A stretch of 64,000 nucleotides of DNA, from contig NZ_KB907337.1 of the NCBI RefSeq assembly GCF_000381985.1, forward strand, positions 75,697 through 139,696, given 5' to 3'. The notes under the pieces were generated by a model, which saw only the letters and a list, made by a program, of their open reading frames with translations, ran no database searches and was not told the origin of the DNA. Source of the DNA: Novispirillum itersonii subsp. itersonii ATCC 12639 (GTDB lineage: Bacteria; Pseudomonadota; Alphaproteobacteria; Rhodospirillales; Rhodospirillaceae). How positions within the stretch are numbered: position 1 is the stretch's first letter; each line of letters begins with the position of its first letter. Both the position numbers and the translations under genes were made by a program. Positions 26,468-35,365 of this stretch are shown here, in pieces.

Positions 26468-27985
26468 ATGCCCCTGATCGATAAACCGGAAAATGCCCTG
26501 CTGGTCGTGGAAAAGACCGGCAACTATCTGCCGCCCGGCCTGCCGCCGGAACAGGTGTTCGCTGATGCCGATCACCAGAAGGCGATGGCCAACACCCATG
26601 ATGCCCTGCGCCTGCTGTTTGAGGATGTGCTGAAAGACAGCACCTCGGCCACCGGCCCCGACCTGTCAGCGGCGGTTGCCGCCTATATCACCGGCCTTGA
26701 CAGCCAGCTGTCGGCGATGATGGATGCGGTGCTGCATGACCCTGATTTTCAGGAACTGGAAGCGACCTGGCGCGGCCTGCACCAGCTGGTGATGAACACC
26801 GTCACCTCCACCACCCTGAAACTGAAGGTGTTGAACGTCACCAAGAACGAGCTGCACACCGACCTGACCACGGCGGTGGAAACCGACCAGTCCGTGCTGT
26901 TCAAAAAGGTGTACGAGGAAGAATATGGCACCCTTGGCGGCCAGCCGTATTCCTGCCTGCTCGGCTCTTACGAATGGTCACACCTGCCGGAAGATCTGGC
27001 CACGCTGCGCGGTATCGCGGCCGTTGCGGCCTCGGCCCATGCGCCGTTCCTGTCGGCGGCCTCGCCGTATCTGCTGAACGGTCAGGACTGGTCTGGCCTG
27101 ATGAATCCCCGGGATCTGGCCGGGCTGTTTGAAAGCGCCGATTACATCAACTGGAACAGCTTCCGGGATGAGGAAGACAGCCGCTACGTCGCGCTGTGCC
27201 TGCCGCGGGTGGTGATGCGTCTGCCCTACGGCGAGAAGTGGCAGAAAGTGCCGGAGTTCCGGTACGAGGAAAGCACCAGCATCGGGGCCGACAACCGCTT
27301 CCTGTGGGGCAATGCCGCATGGTTTCTGGGGATGCGCGTCACCGACGCCTTCTTCAACTTCGGCTGGACGGCGGCGATCCGTGGGGTTGAGGGCGGCGGC
27401 AAGGTCAGCAATCTGCCGATCTACCTGTTCCCTGAAGACCCGGATAAGGCCGATGATCCGGCAACCATCCGCGTGCCGGTGGTGCCGACCGAAATCGCCA
27501 TCACTGACCGGCGGGAAAAGGAACTGTCGGATCTGGGCCTGATCTCGCTGTGCTACTGCAAGGGCACCAACTACGCCACCTTCTTCAGCGGCGCCACCCT
27601 GCACCGCCCGAAGGTCTATAACAAAGACGCCGCCAACGCCAACGCCCGGCTGTCGTCCACCCTGCCGTACCTGCTGAATGCGTCGCGCTTTGCCCATTAC
27701 ATCAAAGTGATGATGCGCAACAAGATCGGCAGCTTTATGACCGCCAAGAATGTCGCCGATTTCCTGAATACATGGGTCGTCGATTATGTGCTGCTGGATG
27801 ACAACGCCCAGCAGACCATCAAGGCGCAGTATCCGCTGCGGGAGGCACGCATCGACGTTATCGAGGTGCCGGGCAAGCCGGGGGCCTATACCGCCACCGT
27901 GTTCCTGCGTCCGCATTTCCAGCTGGAAGAGCTGACCGCCTCGCTGCGTCTGGTGGCGGAACTGCCGCCCCCGGCGGCGGCATAA
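26468..27985 (+). CDS. tssC: T6SS sheath large subunit TssC (VipB)
   Basis: This 505-residue partner of TssB is highly typical. It contains LEATWRGLHQLVMNT, VYEEEYGTLGGQPYSCLLGSYEW, RFLWGNAAWFLGMRVTDAFF-like sequence, and the C-terminal CYCKGTNYATFFSGAT and VFLRPHFQLEELTASLRLVAELP. Sheath contraction is normally reset by ClpV recognising the TssC N-terminus, but no clpV lies in this window. An 86-base gap before hcp may allow separate control of hcp level. Confidence 0.97.
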   Translation: MPLIDKPENALLVVEKTGNYLPPGLPPEQVFADADHQKAMANTHDALRLLFEDVLKDSTSATGPDLSAAVAAYITGLDSQLSAMMDAVLHDPDFQELEATWRGLHQLVMNTVTSTTLKLKVLNVTKNELHTDLTTAVETDQSVLFKKVYEEEYGTLGGQPYSCLLGSYEWSHLPEDLATLRGIAAVAASAHAPFLSAASPYLLNGQDWSGLMNPRDLAGLFESADYINWNSFRDEEDSRYVALCLPRVVMRLPYGEKWQKVPEFRYEESTSIGADNRFLWGNAAWFLGMRVTDAFFNFGWTAAIRGVEGGGKVSNLPIYLFPEDPDKADDPATIRVPVVPTEIAITDRREKELSDLGLISLCYCKGTNYATFFSGATLHRPKVYNKDAANANARLSSTLPYLLNASRFAHYIKVMMRNKIGSFMTAKNVADFLNTWVVDYVLLDDNAQQTIKAQYPLREARIDVIEVPGKPGAYTATVFLRPHFQLEELTASLRLVAELPPPAAA

Positions 27986-28071
27986 CCGCCGTCTTCCCGC
28001 TTTATCCGATGATGGCCGGTTCCGCCCGATAGCACCGACCGGGACCGGCCCCCCGAACAGGATTTCTGACG

Positions 28072-28566
28072 ATGGATTACATCATCCTCGACCTTGGCGC
28101 CGACATTAAGGGCGAAAGCACCTACAGCGATGCCAAGGACAAGCTGGTGATCATGAGCTATTCGCACGGTGTGTCGCAGCCGCTGAGCTGGGACGTGTCG
28201 AATGCCAAGCGCACCACCGGCAAGCCCCAGCATCAGGATATGGTGCTGACCAAGCTGTTCGACAAATCATCGCCGCTGCTGAACTATCATTGCTGCATCG
28301 GCACCTCGTTCCCGACGGCGGTGGTCACCATCTATCAGATGGATGACAAGTCGAAGACCCCGAAGAAGTACATCGAATACACCATGACCAACGCCATCAT
28401 CTCGTCGATTTCGGTCGGCGGCGGCGGCGGTCAGCCGACGGAAACCATTACGCTGAACTATTCCAAGATCAAGTGGTGGTACATGTCGCAGGAAGATACC
28501 GCGGAGCAGAAGGGCAATCTGGCCTACGAATACGACCTGATGACCGCCACCGGCGCCTCGTCGTAA
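28072..28566 (+). CDS. hcp: T6SS tube protein Hcp
   Basis: This 164-residue Hcp builds the inner tube and is secreted. Hallmarks are ILDLGADIKGES at the start, VIMSYSHGVSQPLSWD, the family run TMTNAIISSISVGG, and LNYSKIKWWY near the end. There is no signal peptide, as expected for Hcp. It is the only hcp in the window and sits between tssC and tssE. Confidence 0.97.
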   Translation: MDYIILDLGADIKGESTYSDAKDKLVIMSYSHGVSQPLSWDVSNAKRTTGKPQHQDMVLTKLFDKSSPLLNYHCCIGTSFPTAVVTIYQMDDKSKTPKKYIEYTMTNAIISSISVGGGGGQPTETITLNYSKIKWWYMSQEDTAEQKGNLAYEYDLMTATGASS

Positions 28567-28600
28567 GGTGTCTGTATCCTGATGGCAGGGGGGCCGGGGC

Positions 28601-29152
28601 ATGACCGGAAAAACCTTTCCCGGTGCGCCGGTCCTTCTGTTTGACCGTCTGGCCCTGACGGAAGACGGGACATGGGGGATTGAACCGGGCGGCGGAACGG
28701 ATCCCGGCCCGCTGCTGTCGAAGGACGGGCAGCATCTGACGCTGGAAGGTCTGCATGCGTCGGTGGAGCGGGAACTGACCCGCCTGCTGGCGACCCGTGC
28801 CCCGGTGGACGGGGACCGGCTGGAACCGGACGGGCGGACGGTCCTGACCTATGGCATTCCCGATTTCGGCACCCTGACCGAAAGCAGCGGCGGCAACCGT
28901 GACCGCCTGCAACGGGCGGTCGCGGCGGCGATTGCCGCCTACGAGCCGCGCCTGCAAGGGGTCCGGGTGCAGATCACGCCGATGCCTGCTGATGGGTCGG
29001 TCGATCCGTCCCGCCCCCTGCGCTGGCAGGCGACGGTGGAGGGGGAGCTGGTGGCCGGGCCGCGGCGGATTGCCGCCCGGTTTGTCACCCCGCTGCGTCC
29101 GGGGACCCCGGTTATCCCTGATTTTGCCGCCCGTGATGTCAGGGGCCTGTGA
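28601..29152 (+). CDS. tssE: T6SS baseplate protein TssE (gp25-like)
   Basis: This 183-residue gp25-like baseplate component has the family pattern VERELTRLLATRAP, then LTYGIPDFGTLT, then RLQRAVAAAIAAYEPRLQGVRV, matching the TssE order of a first helix, the YGxPD motif, and an E-P-R segment. Its stop shares a base with the tssF start (TGATG), so translation is coupled. Confidence 0.93.
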   Translation: MTGKTFPGAPVLLFDRLALTEDGTWGIEPGGGTDPGPLLSKDGQHLTLEGLHASVERELTRLLATRAPVDGDRLEPDGRTVLTYGIPDFGTLTESSGGNRDRLQRAVAAAIAAYEPRLQGVRVQITPMPADGSVDPSRPLRWQATVEGELVAGPRRIAARFVTPLRPGTPVIPDFAARDVRGL

Positions 29153-31017
29153 TGACCACCAGCACCAGCCATCTTTTCCCCTATTATCAGCAGGAGCTTG
29201 CCGCCCTGCGGGAATTGGGCCGCGACTTTGCCCGCGAATACCCCAAAGTGGCATCCCGGCTGGATCTGGGGCCCGATGTCAGCGCCGACCCGCAGGTGGA
29301 GCGGCTGCTGGAATCGGTCGCGTTTCTGACCGCACGCATTCAGCGCAGTGTTGACAGTGATTTCGGCCTGCTGCCGGAAAGCCTGCTGGGCATTCTGGCC
29401 CCGCACATGGTTACCCCGGTGCCGTCGATGGCGGTGGCGCATATCGAGGCTGATCCGGCACAGGGGGCCCTGTCCACCGGCTATCCGGTGCCCCGCAAGA
29501 CCCGGCTGTATGCCGAGACGGACCGGGGGCAGGTCTGTTGGTTCAGCACCTGCTCGCCCCTGACCCTGTGGCCTCTGCGCTGCACCGAAACCCGGCTGAC
29601 CGGGCCGGAAGCGGTGGCCGCTGCCGTACAGGCAGGACCGATGGGCCACGATGGGACAGCGGCGCTGCTGACCCGCACACAGGCGCTGGTGCAGGTGCGG
29701 CTGGAAGCGACCGGGGCCTTGCCGCTGGACGGGCTGCCGGTCCGCAGTCTGCGCCTGCATTGCAGCGGGGATCCGGCCAGTGCGCCGATGCTGTTCAGCC
29801 TGCTTGACGCCCGCTGTGTCGGTGTGTTGCGTCAGGATGCGGACGGGACGGTCACCGCCCTGCCGGGGGTGCGGGTACAGGCGGCGGGATTTGCCGATGA
29901 CGATGCTGCCCTGCCGGACCCGGAGACCGCACAACCGGCGTGGCGGCTGCTGCAGGAACTGGCGGCCTTCCCTGAAAAATTCCTGTTCATTGATGTTGAA
30001 GGGTTGGACGGTGTGCTGACCGGGCGGCACTGCGATCTGCTGTTCTGCCTGCAGGATCCGCCGCCGCCGGGGATGAAAATTGACACCGGCAGCCTGCGGC
30101 TGGGCTGTGTGCCGGTCATCAATCTGTTTCCCAAGACCACCGAGCCGTTGCGCCTGACCCATGACCGCTTTGAATACCGGCTGCTGGCCGATGCCCGGCT
30201 GGATGACAGCACCGAAATCCATACCGTGCTGTCTGTTTCAGCATCGGGGGACCGCAACGATGGCGCGGCCCGGCTGTCACCGCTGTTTTCCTGCGATCAT
30301 GCCGCTGCCGGGGACGGGCCATGGTATCTCACCCGTCGGGTGGCGGCGGAGCGGCCGGGCGTCACCGGAACCGACATGATGCTGTCCTTCGTTGATCCGG
30401 CGCTGTCGCCGCTGGTTCCGGACCAGCGCACGTTATACGCTTTTACGCTGTGTACCAACCGGGGGCTGGCGGCGGATCTGCCGGGCGGGACCCGCCTGCA
30501 TGTCGATGCGGCCCTGCCGGGGCTGACCGTGCGCCTGCTGCGCCGCCCGACCGGGCAGCTGATGCCGCCGATGCAGGGGGAAACCCTGTGGCGGCTGGTG
30601 TCGGCTTTGTCGCTGTCGCATCTGGTGCTGAATGATGACGGGGAATCGCTGCGGGCCCTGCGGGAGCTGCTGACACTGGTGCTGTCACCGGATGGCGACG
30701 GGGATTTCGGCGTGGTTGCCGGGGCATTGGAGCAGGTTGAGGTCCGGCGGACCCTGCTGCGGCGGGCCCCGGATCTTTTTACCCCCGGTGGCTTTCTGCC
30801 CGGTCTGCGGGTCAGGCTGCGCCTGCGTGGCAGCGGGGCAGGGGATGGCAATGCCTATCTGCTGGCATCGGTCCTGAACCATGTGGTCGGCCTGCTGGCC
30901 GGGGTCAATGCGGCAACACAGGTTGCCGTGCATTTTGCCGGGGCGACGGATAGCGGACGGACGGAGAAAGACTGGAAGGAATGGGAACCTCGCGCTGGTA
31001 CACACCCGCTGCTTTAG
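29152..31017 (+). CDS. tssF: T6SS baseplate protein TssF
   Basis: This 621-residue TssF (ImpG/VasA family) has the characteristic N-terminus FPYYQQELAALRELGRDFAREYPKVASRL, followed by DPQVERLLESVAFLTARI and SLLGILAPHMVTPVPSMAV. The middle contains FPEKFLFIDVEGLDG. The ATG overlaps the tssE stop. A GTG directly before it is an alternative start. The 3' end overlaps tssG by 37 bases. Confidence 0.95.
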   Translation: MTTSTSHLFPYYQQELAALRELGRDFAREYPKVASRLDLGPDVSADPQVERLLESVAFLTARIQRSVDSDFGLLPESLLGILAPHMVTPVPSMAVAHIEADPAQGALSTGYPVPRKTRLYAETDRGQVCWFSTCSPLTLWPLRCTETRLTGPEAVAAAVQAGPMGHDGTAALLTRTQALVQVRLEATGALPLDGLPVRSLRLHCSGDPASAPMLFSLLDARCVGVLRQDADGTVTALPGVRVQAAGFADDDAALPDPETAQPAWRLLQELAAFPEKFLFIDVEGLDGVLTGRHCDLLFCLQDPPPPGMKIDTGSLRLGCVPVINLFPKTTEPLRLTHDRFEYRLLADARLDDSTEIHTVLSVSASGDRNDGAARLSPLFSCDHAAAGDGPWYLTRRVAAERPGVTGTDMMLSFVDPALSPLVPDQRTLYAFTLCTNRGLAADLPGGTRLHVDAALPGLTVRLLRRPTGQLMPPMQGETLWRLVSALSLSHLVLNDDGESLRALRELLTLVLSPDGDGDFGVVAGALEQVEVRRTLLRRAPDLFTPGGFLPGLRVRLRLRGSGAGDGNAYLLASVLNHVVGLLAGVNAATQVAVHFAGATDSGRTEKDWKEWEPRAGTHPLL

Positions 31018-32150
31018 GGGCACTGCCGGGCCTGCCCGCCCGCCTGTCTGACCCGCTGCCGGACGCGGCGCCGCTGGCGCTGCTGCGGCGTCAGCCATGG
31101 CGCTTTGATCTGGCAATGGCGGTGCGGCTGCTGGAACATCTGGAGGACGGCTGTGTGCCGGTCGGCACCGGGGCCTTTCCGTCGCGGGAGGTGATCCGCT
31201 TCCGTCAGGATACTGAGTTTTCGACCGCACCGGCTGCGGTGACGGCGGTGTACGACCCGCAGCCGGGAATACCGCAGATGCGGGTGCAGGTTCGGGCCGG
31301 GACCCTGCTGGGGGCTGACGGGGTCTTGCCCTATGTGTATGCGGCCTGGATCCGCGAGCTGGCCCGGCAGGGGGAAACCGCGCCACGGGCCTTTCTTGAC
31401 ATGTTGCAGCACCGTCTGACCTCGGTCTCTGTCCGGGCGCAGCGGCAGATGCGCCCGGGTCTGAGCGGGGCCCCGCCGGAGCGGGTGGCCATGACGCGCT
31501 GGGCCCTTTCGGCACTGGGGCTGGGATCAGACGGAACCCACGGCCGTCTGGCGGTGCCGGATGCACTGATTTTGCGGCAGGCCCCCTTGTTTCTCGGGCG
31601 GTCGCGGTCAGCGGTGGGGCTGGAAAGGGCGGTGACCGACCTGTTGCGCGGTCGCCCCAATGGCCGGTGTGCGCCGCTGTCGGCGCGGCTGACCCCGTTT
31701 CAGGGTGGCTGGAACCGCCTGCCGGAACGGTTCCGGACCCGGCTGGGGGATGTCTGGGGGACCGGCGGGCAGAACCACGGGCTGGGGACGGCCAGTCAGG
31801 CCGGTACTGCCGTGTTGGGCCGCCGGGTTTATGATCCCTCTGACGGGGTGATTCTGGATATCGGTCTGCTGTCGCTGGAGCGTCTGTTCGGTCTGCTGCC
31901 CCTGCCGGGCGCGGCGGAATGGCAGCGGCTGATTGATCTGGTCCGGTTTTATCTGGTCCGCCCGCTGACGGTGCAGGTGCGGCTGACACTGGCCCCGCAG
32001 CAGTGCCCGCCGCTGCGTCTGGGGTCACCGCTGGCCCGGCTGGGCTGGGCAACGTGGCTGACAGCCGGGCGGCGGGAGGGGCAGGCCCCCGCTGTACCCG
32101 CGCCGGTGACGCTGACCCTGCCGCAGGTCTGGGCGGAGGACCCGGCATGA
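30981..32150 (+). CDS. tssG: T6SS baseplate protein TssG
   Basis: This 389-residue TssG (ImpH/VasB family) partners TssF. The diagnostic N-terminal motif RRQPWRFDLAMAVRLLEHL is present, followed by VIRFRQDTEFSTAP, then LLGADGVLPYVYAAWIRELA and the conserved AFLDMLQHRL. The ATG is inside the end of tssF with ggaagga just upstream. The stop overlaps the vgrG start by four bases. Confidence 0.95.
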   Translation: MGTSRWYTPAALGALPGLPARLSDPLPDAAPLALLRRQPWRFDLAMAVRLLEHLEDGCVPVGTGAFPSREVIRFRQDTEFSTAPAAVTAVYDPQPGIPQMRVQVRAGTLLGADGVLPYVYAAWIRELARQGETAPRAFLDMLQHRLTSVSVRAQRQMRPGLSGAPPERVAMTRWALSALGLGSDGTHGRLAVPDALILRQAPLFLGRSRSAVGLERAVTDLLRGRPNGRCAPLSARLTPFQGGWNRLPERFRTRLGDVWGTGGQNHGLGTASQAGTAVLGRRVYDPSDGVILDIGLLSLERLFGLLPLPGAAEWQRLIDLVRFYLVRPLTVQVRLTLAPQQCPPLRLGSPLARLGWATWLTAGRREGQAPAVPAPVTLTLPQVWAEDPA

Positions 32151-34234
32151 CGGACTTCACCCAGACAGCGCTGCGGATCAGCCTGACCACCCCTTTCGGG
32201 GCCGATAAGCTGATCGTCACCTATCTGACCGGCCATGAAGAGGTCTCCGGCCTGTTCTCCTATCAGGTGGAGGCGGTCTCGACCGATGCGGCCCTGTCCG
32301 CCGCCACGGTGTTGGGCAAGGCGGTCAGCGTTACCCTGCATCTGCCCGATGGCAAAACCCGTCTCATCCATGCCCGGGTTGCCGGATTTATGCAGGGCGG
32401 GGCCGATCAGCGCACTACCCGCTATCGGCTGGATCTGGTGCCGTGGTGCTGGCTGCTGACCCTGACGCAGGATTGCCGGATCTTTCAGAACAGCACCGTC
32501 CCGGACATCATCAGCACCGTCTGTTCCGAGCTGGGCTTTACGGATCTGAAAAAGTCGCTGACCCAGACCTATACAGCGCGGGATTACTGCGTGCAGTACC
32601 GCGAAACAGCGTGGGATTTTCTGTGCCGCCTGATGTCGGAGGAAGGGATCTTCTTCTACTTCACCCATACTGACAGTGCGCATACGCTGGTGCTGGCGGA
32701 TTCCACCGATGGCTGGGGCAGTGATGCCGGCAGCCTGACATGGGGCGTGGCGGGGGAGCAGACCGTCACCCGGGCCGATGTGCTGTACGGTGGCACCCTG
32801 CGCCATGGGGTGACCACCAATGCGGTTCAGTATGATGATTATTCGTTTCTGACCCCCTCGACCGATCTGAAGTCCAGCCGCAGCGGCGACAGCCCGAAGT
32901 GGCAGATCTACGACTGGCCGGGCCTGTATACCAAGAAAAGTGACGGCGACACCCTGACCCAGCAACAGCAGCAGGCCCATACCGTGGCGGCGGTGACGCT
33001 GACGGCGGATTCCGGGGCCGGGGGGCTGATCGCCGGGGGAAAGATGAGCGTGACCGGGCATCCGGCATCGGATGTCAACGCCGGTTGGGTCATCCGTCGG
33101 CTGGAAACCGTTGCCAGCCAGCGGGAGTATCACAACACTCTGGCGGCGTTTCCGGCGGCGACCGCATTCCGCCCGCTGCGGATGCCGCGCCCGCGTATTT
33201 CCGGCAGCCAGACCGCGCTGGTGGTCGGTAAAAGCGGTGAGGAAATATGGACCGATCAGTATGGCCGCATCAAAGTGCAGTTCCATTGGGATCAGCGCGG
33301 CCAGAAGGATGAAAACGCCTCGTGCTGGATCCGCGTGGCGCAGGGCTGGGCCGGGAAAGGCTGGGGTATGTGGGTGCTGCCGCGTATCGGGCAGGAGGTG
33401 GTGGTCAGCTTTGAGGAAGGCGACCCTGACCGGCCTCTGGTCACCGGCTGTGTCTATAATGCCGAACAGACGCTGCCCTATCCGCTGCCGGATAACCAGA
33501 CCCGCAGCACCCTGAAAAGCAATTCGTCGAAGGGGGGAGAGGGGTTCAATGAGCTGCGCTTTGAAGACAAAAAGGGCAGCGAAGAGGTGTGGTATCAGGC
33601 GGAAAAAGACATGACCGGCCTGATCAAGAACCAGCGCACCGTGACGGTCGATAAGGCCGATGACCTGCTGACCCTGAACGAAGGCAACCGCACCGTCACC
33701 ATCAAGAAAGGCGATGACGCCCTGAAGATTGAAACCGGATCGCGGACCACCGACATCAAAAAAGATGAGACCCTGACGGTGGAGGGCAAGCGGTCGGTGA
33801 CGGTGACGGGTAAGGAAACCCACACTGACAAAGACGATTTCACCCATACCGTCAGTGGCAACTACAGTCTGACGGTGGATGGTGACCTGACCATCACTGC
33901 CAAAAGCATCAGCATCAAATCCAGCGGCACCACGATTACCCTCACGGCTTCCACCGGCCTGACCGCCAAGGCGGGCACTGCGGCGGAAATCAATGCCGGA
34001 ACCACCCTGACCGCAGAAGGGGGGACCAACACCACCGTTAAGGCCGGGATGAACCTGAACACCGAGGCCGGAATGCAGGCCAGTCACAAGGGCAGTCTGG
34101 GCATGACGCTGGATGGTGGCGTCAATCTGACCGCCAAGGGCACCATGGTCTCGGTAAAGGGGGATGCGATGCTGACCGCCGAAGGTGGGGCGATGGGGAC
34201 TTTCAAGGGCGCGATCACCAAGCTGGGGGGATAA
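32147..34234 (+). CDS. vgrG: T6SS spike protein VgrG
   Basis: This 695-residue spike trimer subunit has an N-terminal gp27-like domain (to about residue 370, with YCVQYRETAWDFLCRLMSEEGIFFYF), a gp5-like OB-fold segment (ISGSQTALVVGKSGEEIWTD, QYGRIKVQFHWDQRG), and a C-terminal beta-helix built of repeated short strands up to TFKGAITKLGG. No extra enzymatic domain follows the helix, so it is not an evolved VgrG. It overlaps tssG by four bases, and the YwqK-like gene follows after three bases. Confidence 0.96.
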   Translation: MTDFTQTALRISLTTPFGADKLIVTYLTGHEEVSGLFSYQVEAVSTDAALSAATVLGKAVSVTLHLPDGKTRLIHARVAGFMQGGADQRTTRYRLDLVPWCWLLTLTQDCRIFQNSTVPDIISTVCSELGFTDLKKSLTQTYTARDYCVQYRETAWDFLCRLMSEEGIFFYFTHTDSAHTLVLADSTDGWGSDAGSLTWGVAGEQTVTRADVLYGGTLRHGVTTNAVQYDDYSFLTPSTDLKSSRSGDSPKWQIYDWPGLYTKKSDGDTLTQQQQQAHTVAAVTLTADSGAGGLIAGGKMSVTGHPASDVNAGWVIRRLETVASQREYHNTLAAFPAATAFRPLRMPRPRISGSQTALVVGKSGEEIWTDQYGRIKVQFHWDQRGQKDENASCWIRVAQGWAGKGWGMWVLPRIGQEVVVSFEEGDPDRPLVTGCVYNAEQTLPYPLPDNQTRSTLKSNSSKGGEGFNELRFEDKKGSEEVWYQAEKDMTGLIKNQRTVTVDKADDLLTLNEGNRTVTIKKGDDALKIETGSRTTDIKKDETLTVEGKRSVTVTGKETHTDKDDFTHTVSGNYSLTVDGDLTITAKSISIKSSGTTITLTASTGLTAKAGTAAEINAGTTLTAEGGTNTTVKAGMNLNTEAGMQASHKGSLGMTLDGGVNLTAKGTMVSVKGDAMLTAEGGAMGTFKGAITKLGG

Positions 34235-34237
34235 GGG

Positions 34238-34981
34238 ATGACCACCGGAGGCACCGCGGGCCAGCCCCTGCGGACTTTTGACGATCAGGGCCGCCCGCTG
34301 ACGGAAATACCGATGGTTGACGGGGTGGTGCAGGGCCTGTACCGGCTGTGGCAGGATGGCAGGCCGGTGATGGATCTGCCTTTTGTGCAGGGGAAGCCGG
34401 ACGGCGTCGGCGTGTGGTATGACCCACAGGGACGGGTGCAGATGCGGGTGACGTTTGTCGCCGGGCGTAAGCATGGCCCGGCAGAAGTATGGCAGAACGG
34501 GCATCTGACCGCCCGCCTGACGTATGTGGAGGATCAGCCCGACGGGGTGATGACGGTGGAGCAGGCCCCCGGGGCCCCGCCGCAGGCCGAGGTGCCGCAT
34601 CAGGCCGGGGTGCCGCACGGGGTGGCGACCTACCGCAGCGAGACCGGGGCGGTGGTCCGTCAGGAACAGTGGCAGGCCGGGCAGTTGCATGGGATACAGC
34701 AGGATTATGATCCTGCCGGGCAGGTGACGGCGCGGCGGGGTTTTGCGCAGGGGCTGCCAGATGGCCCGGAGACGGCCTATACCCCCGGCACCGCAACGCC
34801 GCAGCGGGTGCGCTGGTGGCAGAAAGGGATTCTGGTCGGTCAGCAGCTGTTTGACGCCAGAGGGACGGAACTGCGGCGGGAAGGGAAGGTCGGTCCTGCT
34901 CCGGCTGCTCCCGCCGGTCCGCCTTCGCCCTCAGCGTTTCTGGGGCGGCTGAAGTCACTGATGGGGGGAGGGGACAGATGA
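34238..34981 (+). CDS. YwqK/MORN-repeat-like protein of the T6SS operon
   Basis: This is a 247-residue soluble protein with repeated units of the form x-G-x-x-x-G-x-x-x-x-Y/W-x-x-x-G-x. Examples are VQGLYRLWQDGRPV, PDGVGVWYDPQGRVQ, KHGPAEVWQNGHLT, PHGVATYRSETGAV and LHGIQQDYDPAGQV. These resemble MORN_2/YwqK-type repeats, found in bacterial antitoxin-like or adaptor proteins. It lies between vgrG and the PAAR-like gene and overlaps the latter by four bases, so it is probably a T6SS accessory: an adaptor, immunity factor or structural partner of the spike. It has no signal peptide and no toxin motif. Confidence 0.7.
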   Translation: MTTGGTAGQPLRTFDDQGRPLTEIPMVDGVVQGLYRLWQDGRPVMDLPFVQGKPDGVGVWYDPQGRVQMRVTFVAGRKHGPAEVWQNGHLTARLTYVEDQPDGVMTVEQAPGAPPQAEVPHQAGVPHGVATYRSETGAVVRQEQWQAGQLHGIQQDYDPAGQVTARRGFAQGLPDGPETAYTPGTATPQRVRWWQKGILVGQQLFDARGTELRREGKVGPAPAAPAGPPSPSAFLGRLKSLMGGGDR

Positions 34982-35361
34982 GCTTTCCCTGTCAGGCCGG
35001 GGCGATCTGTTCCTGCAGCTTCGGCGCGGCACCGTCAGCGCTGATGGTGCTGCCGGTCAACCGGGTGATGACCGCCATGCCGGTGGCGAACATTATGGAT
35101 AACAAGCCCTTCCTGAACATTTTGCCCTTTGGGGTCTGCACCAGTATGGCCAACCCGATGGTGGCGGCGGCGACAGCGGCGGCGCTGGGGGTGCTGACGC
35201 CGATGCCCTGCATCCCCAACACGGTTGCCCCGTGGATTCCGGCCCAGCCGATGGTGCTGGTCGGGTCGATGCCGATTGTCGATAACGGGGCGATGCTGAC
35301 CTGCCTGTGGGGGGGGATGATTACGGTCAGCTTCGCCGGGCAGGTTACGGTGATGGACTGA
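34978..35361 (+). CDS. DUF4280 PAAR-like spike protein
   Basis: This 127-residue protein is rich in Gly, Met, Pro and Cys, with the DUF4280 pattern: CQAGAICSCSFGAAPSALMVLP at the start, INxMPFGVC-like NILPFGVCTSMANP, and PMPCIPNTVAPWIP followed by a terminal beta-rich DNGAMLTCLWGGMITV. DUF4280 proteins are PAAR-like and are thought to sharpen the VgrG tip and carry effectors. There is no C-terminal extension, so any cargo would be a separate protein. It is coupled by overlap to the YwqK-like gene. Confidence 0.85.
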   Translation: MSFPCQAGAICSCSFGAAPSALMVLPVNRVMTAMPVANIMDNKPFLNILPFGVCTSMANPMVAAATAAALGVLTPMPCIPNTVAPWIPAQPMVLVGSMPIVDNGAMLTCLWGGMITVSFAGQVTVMD

Positions 35362-35365
35362 CAGG

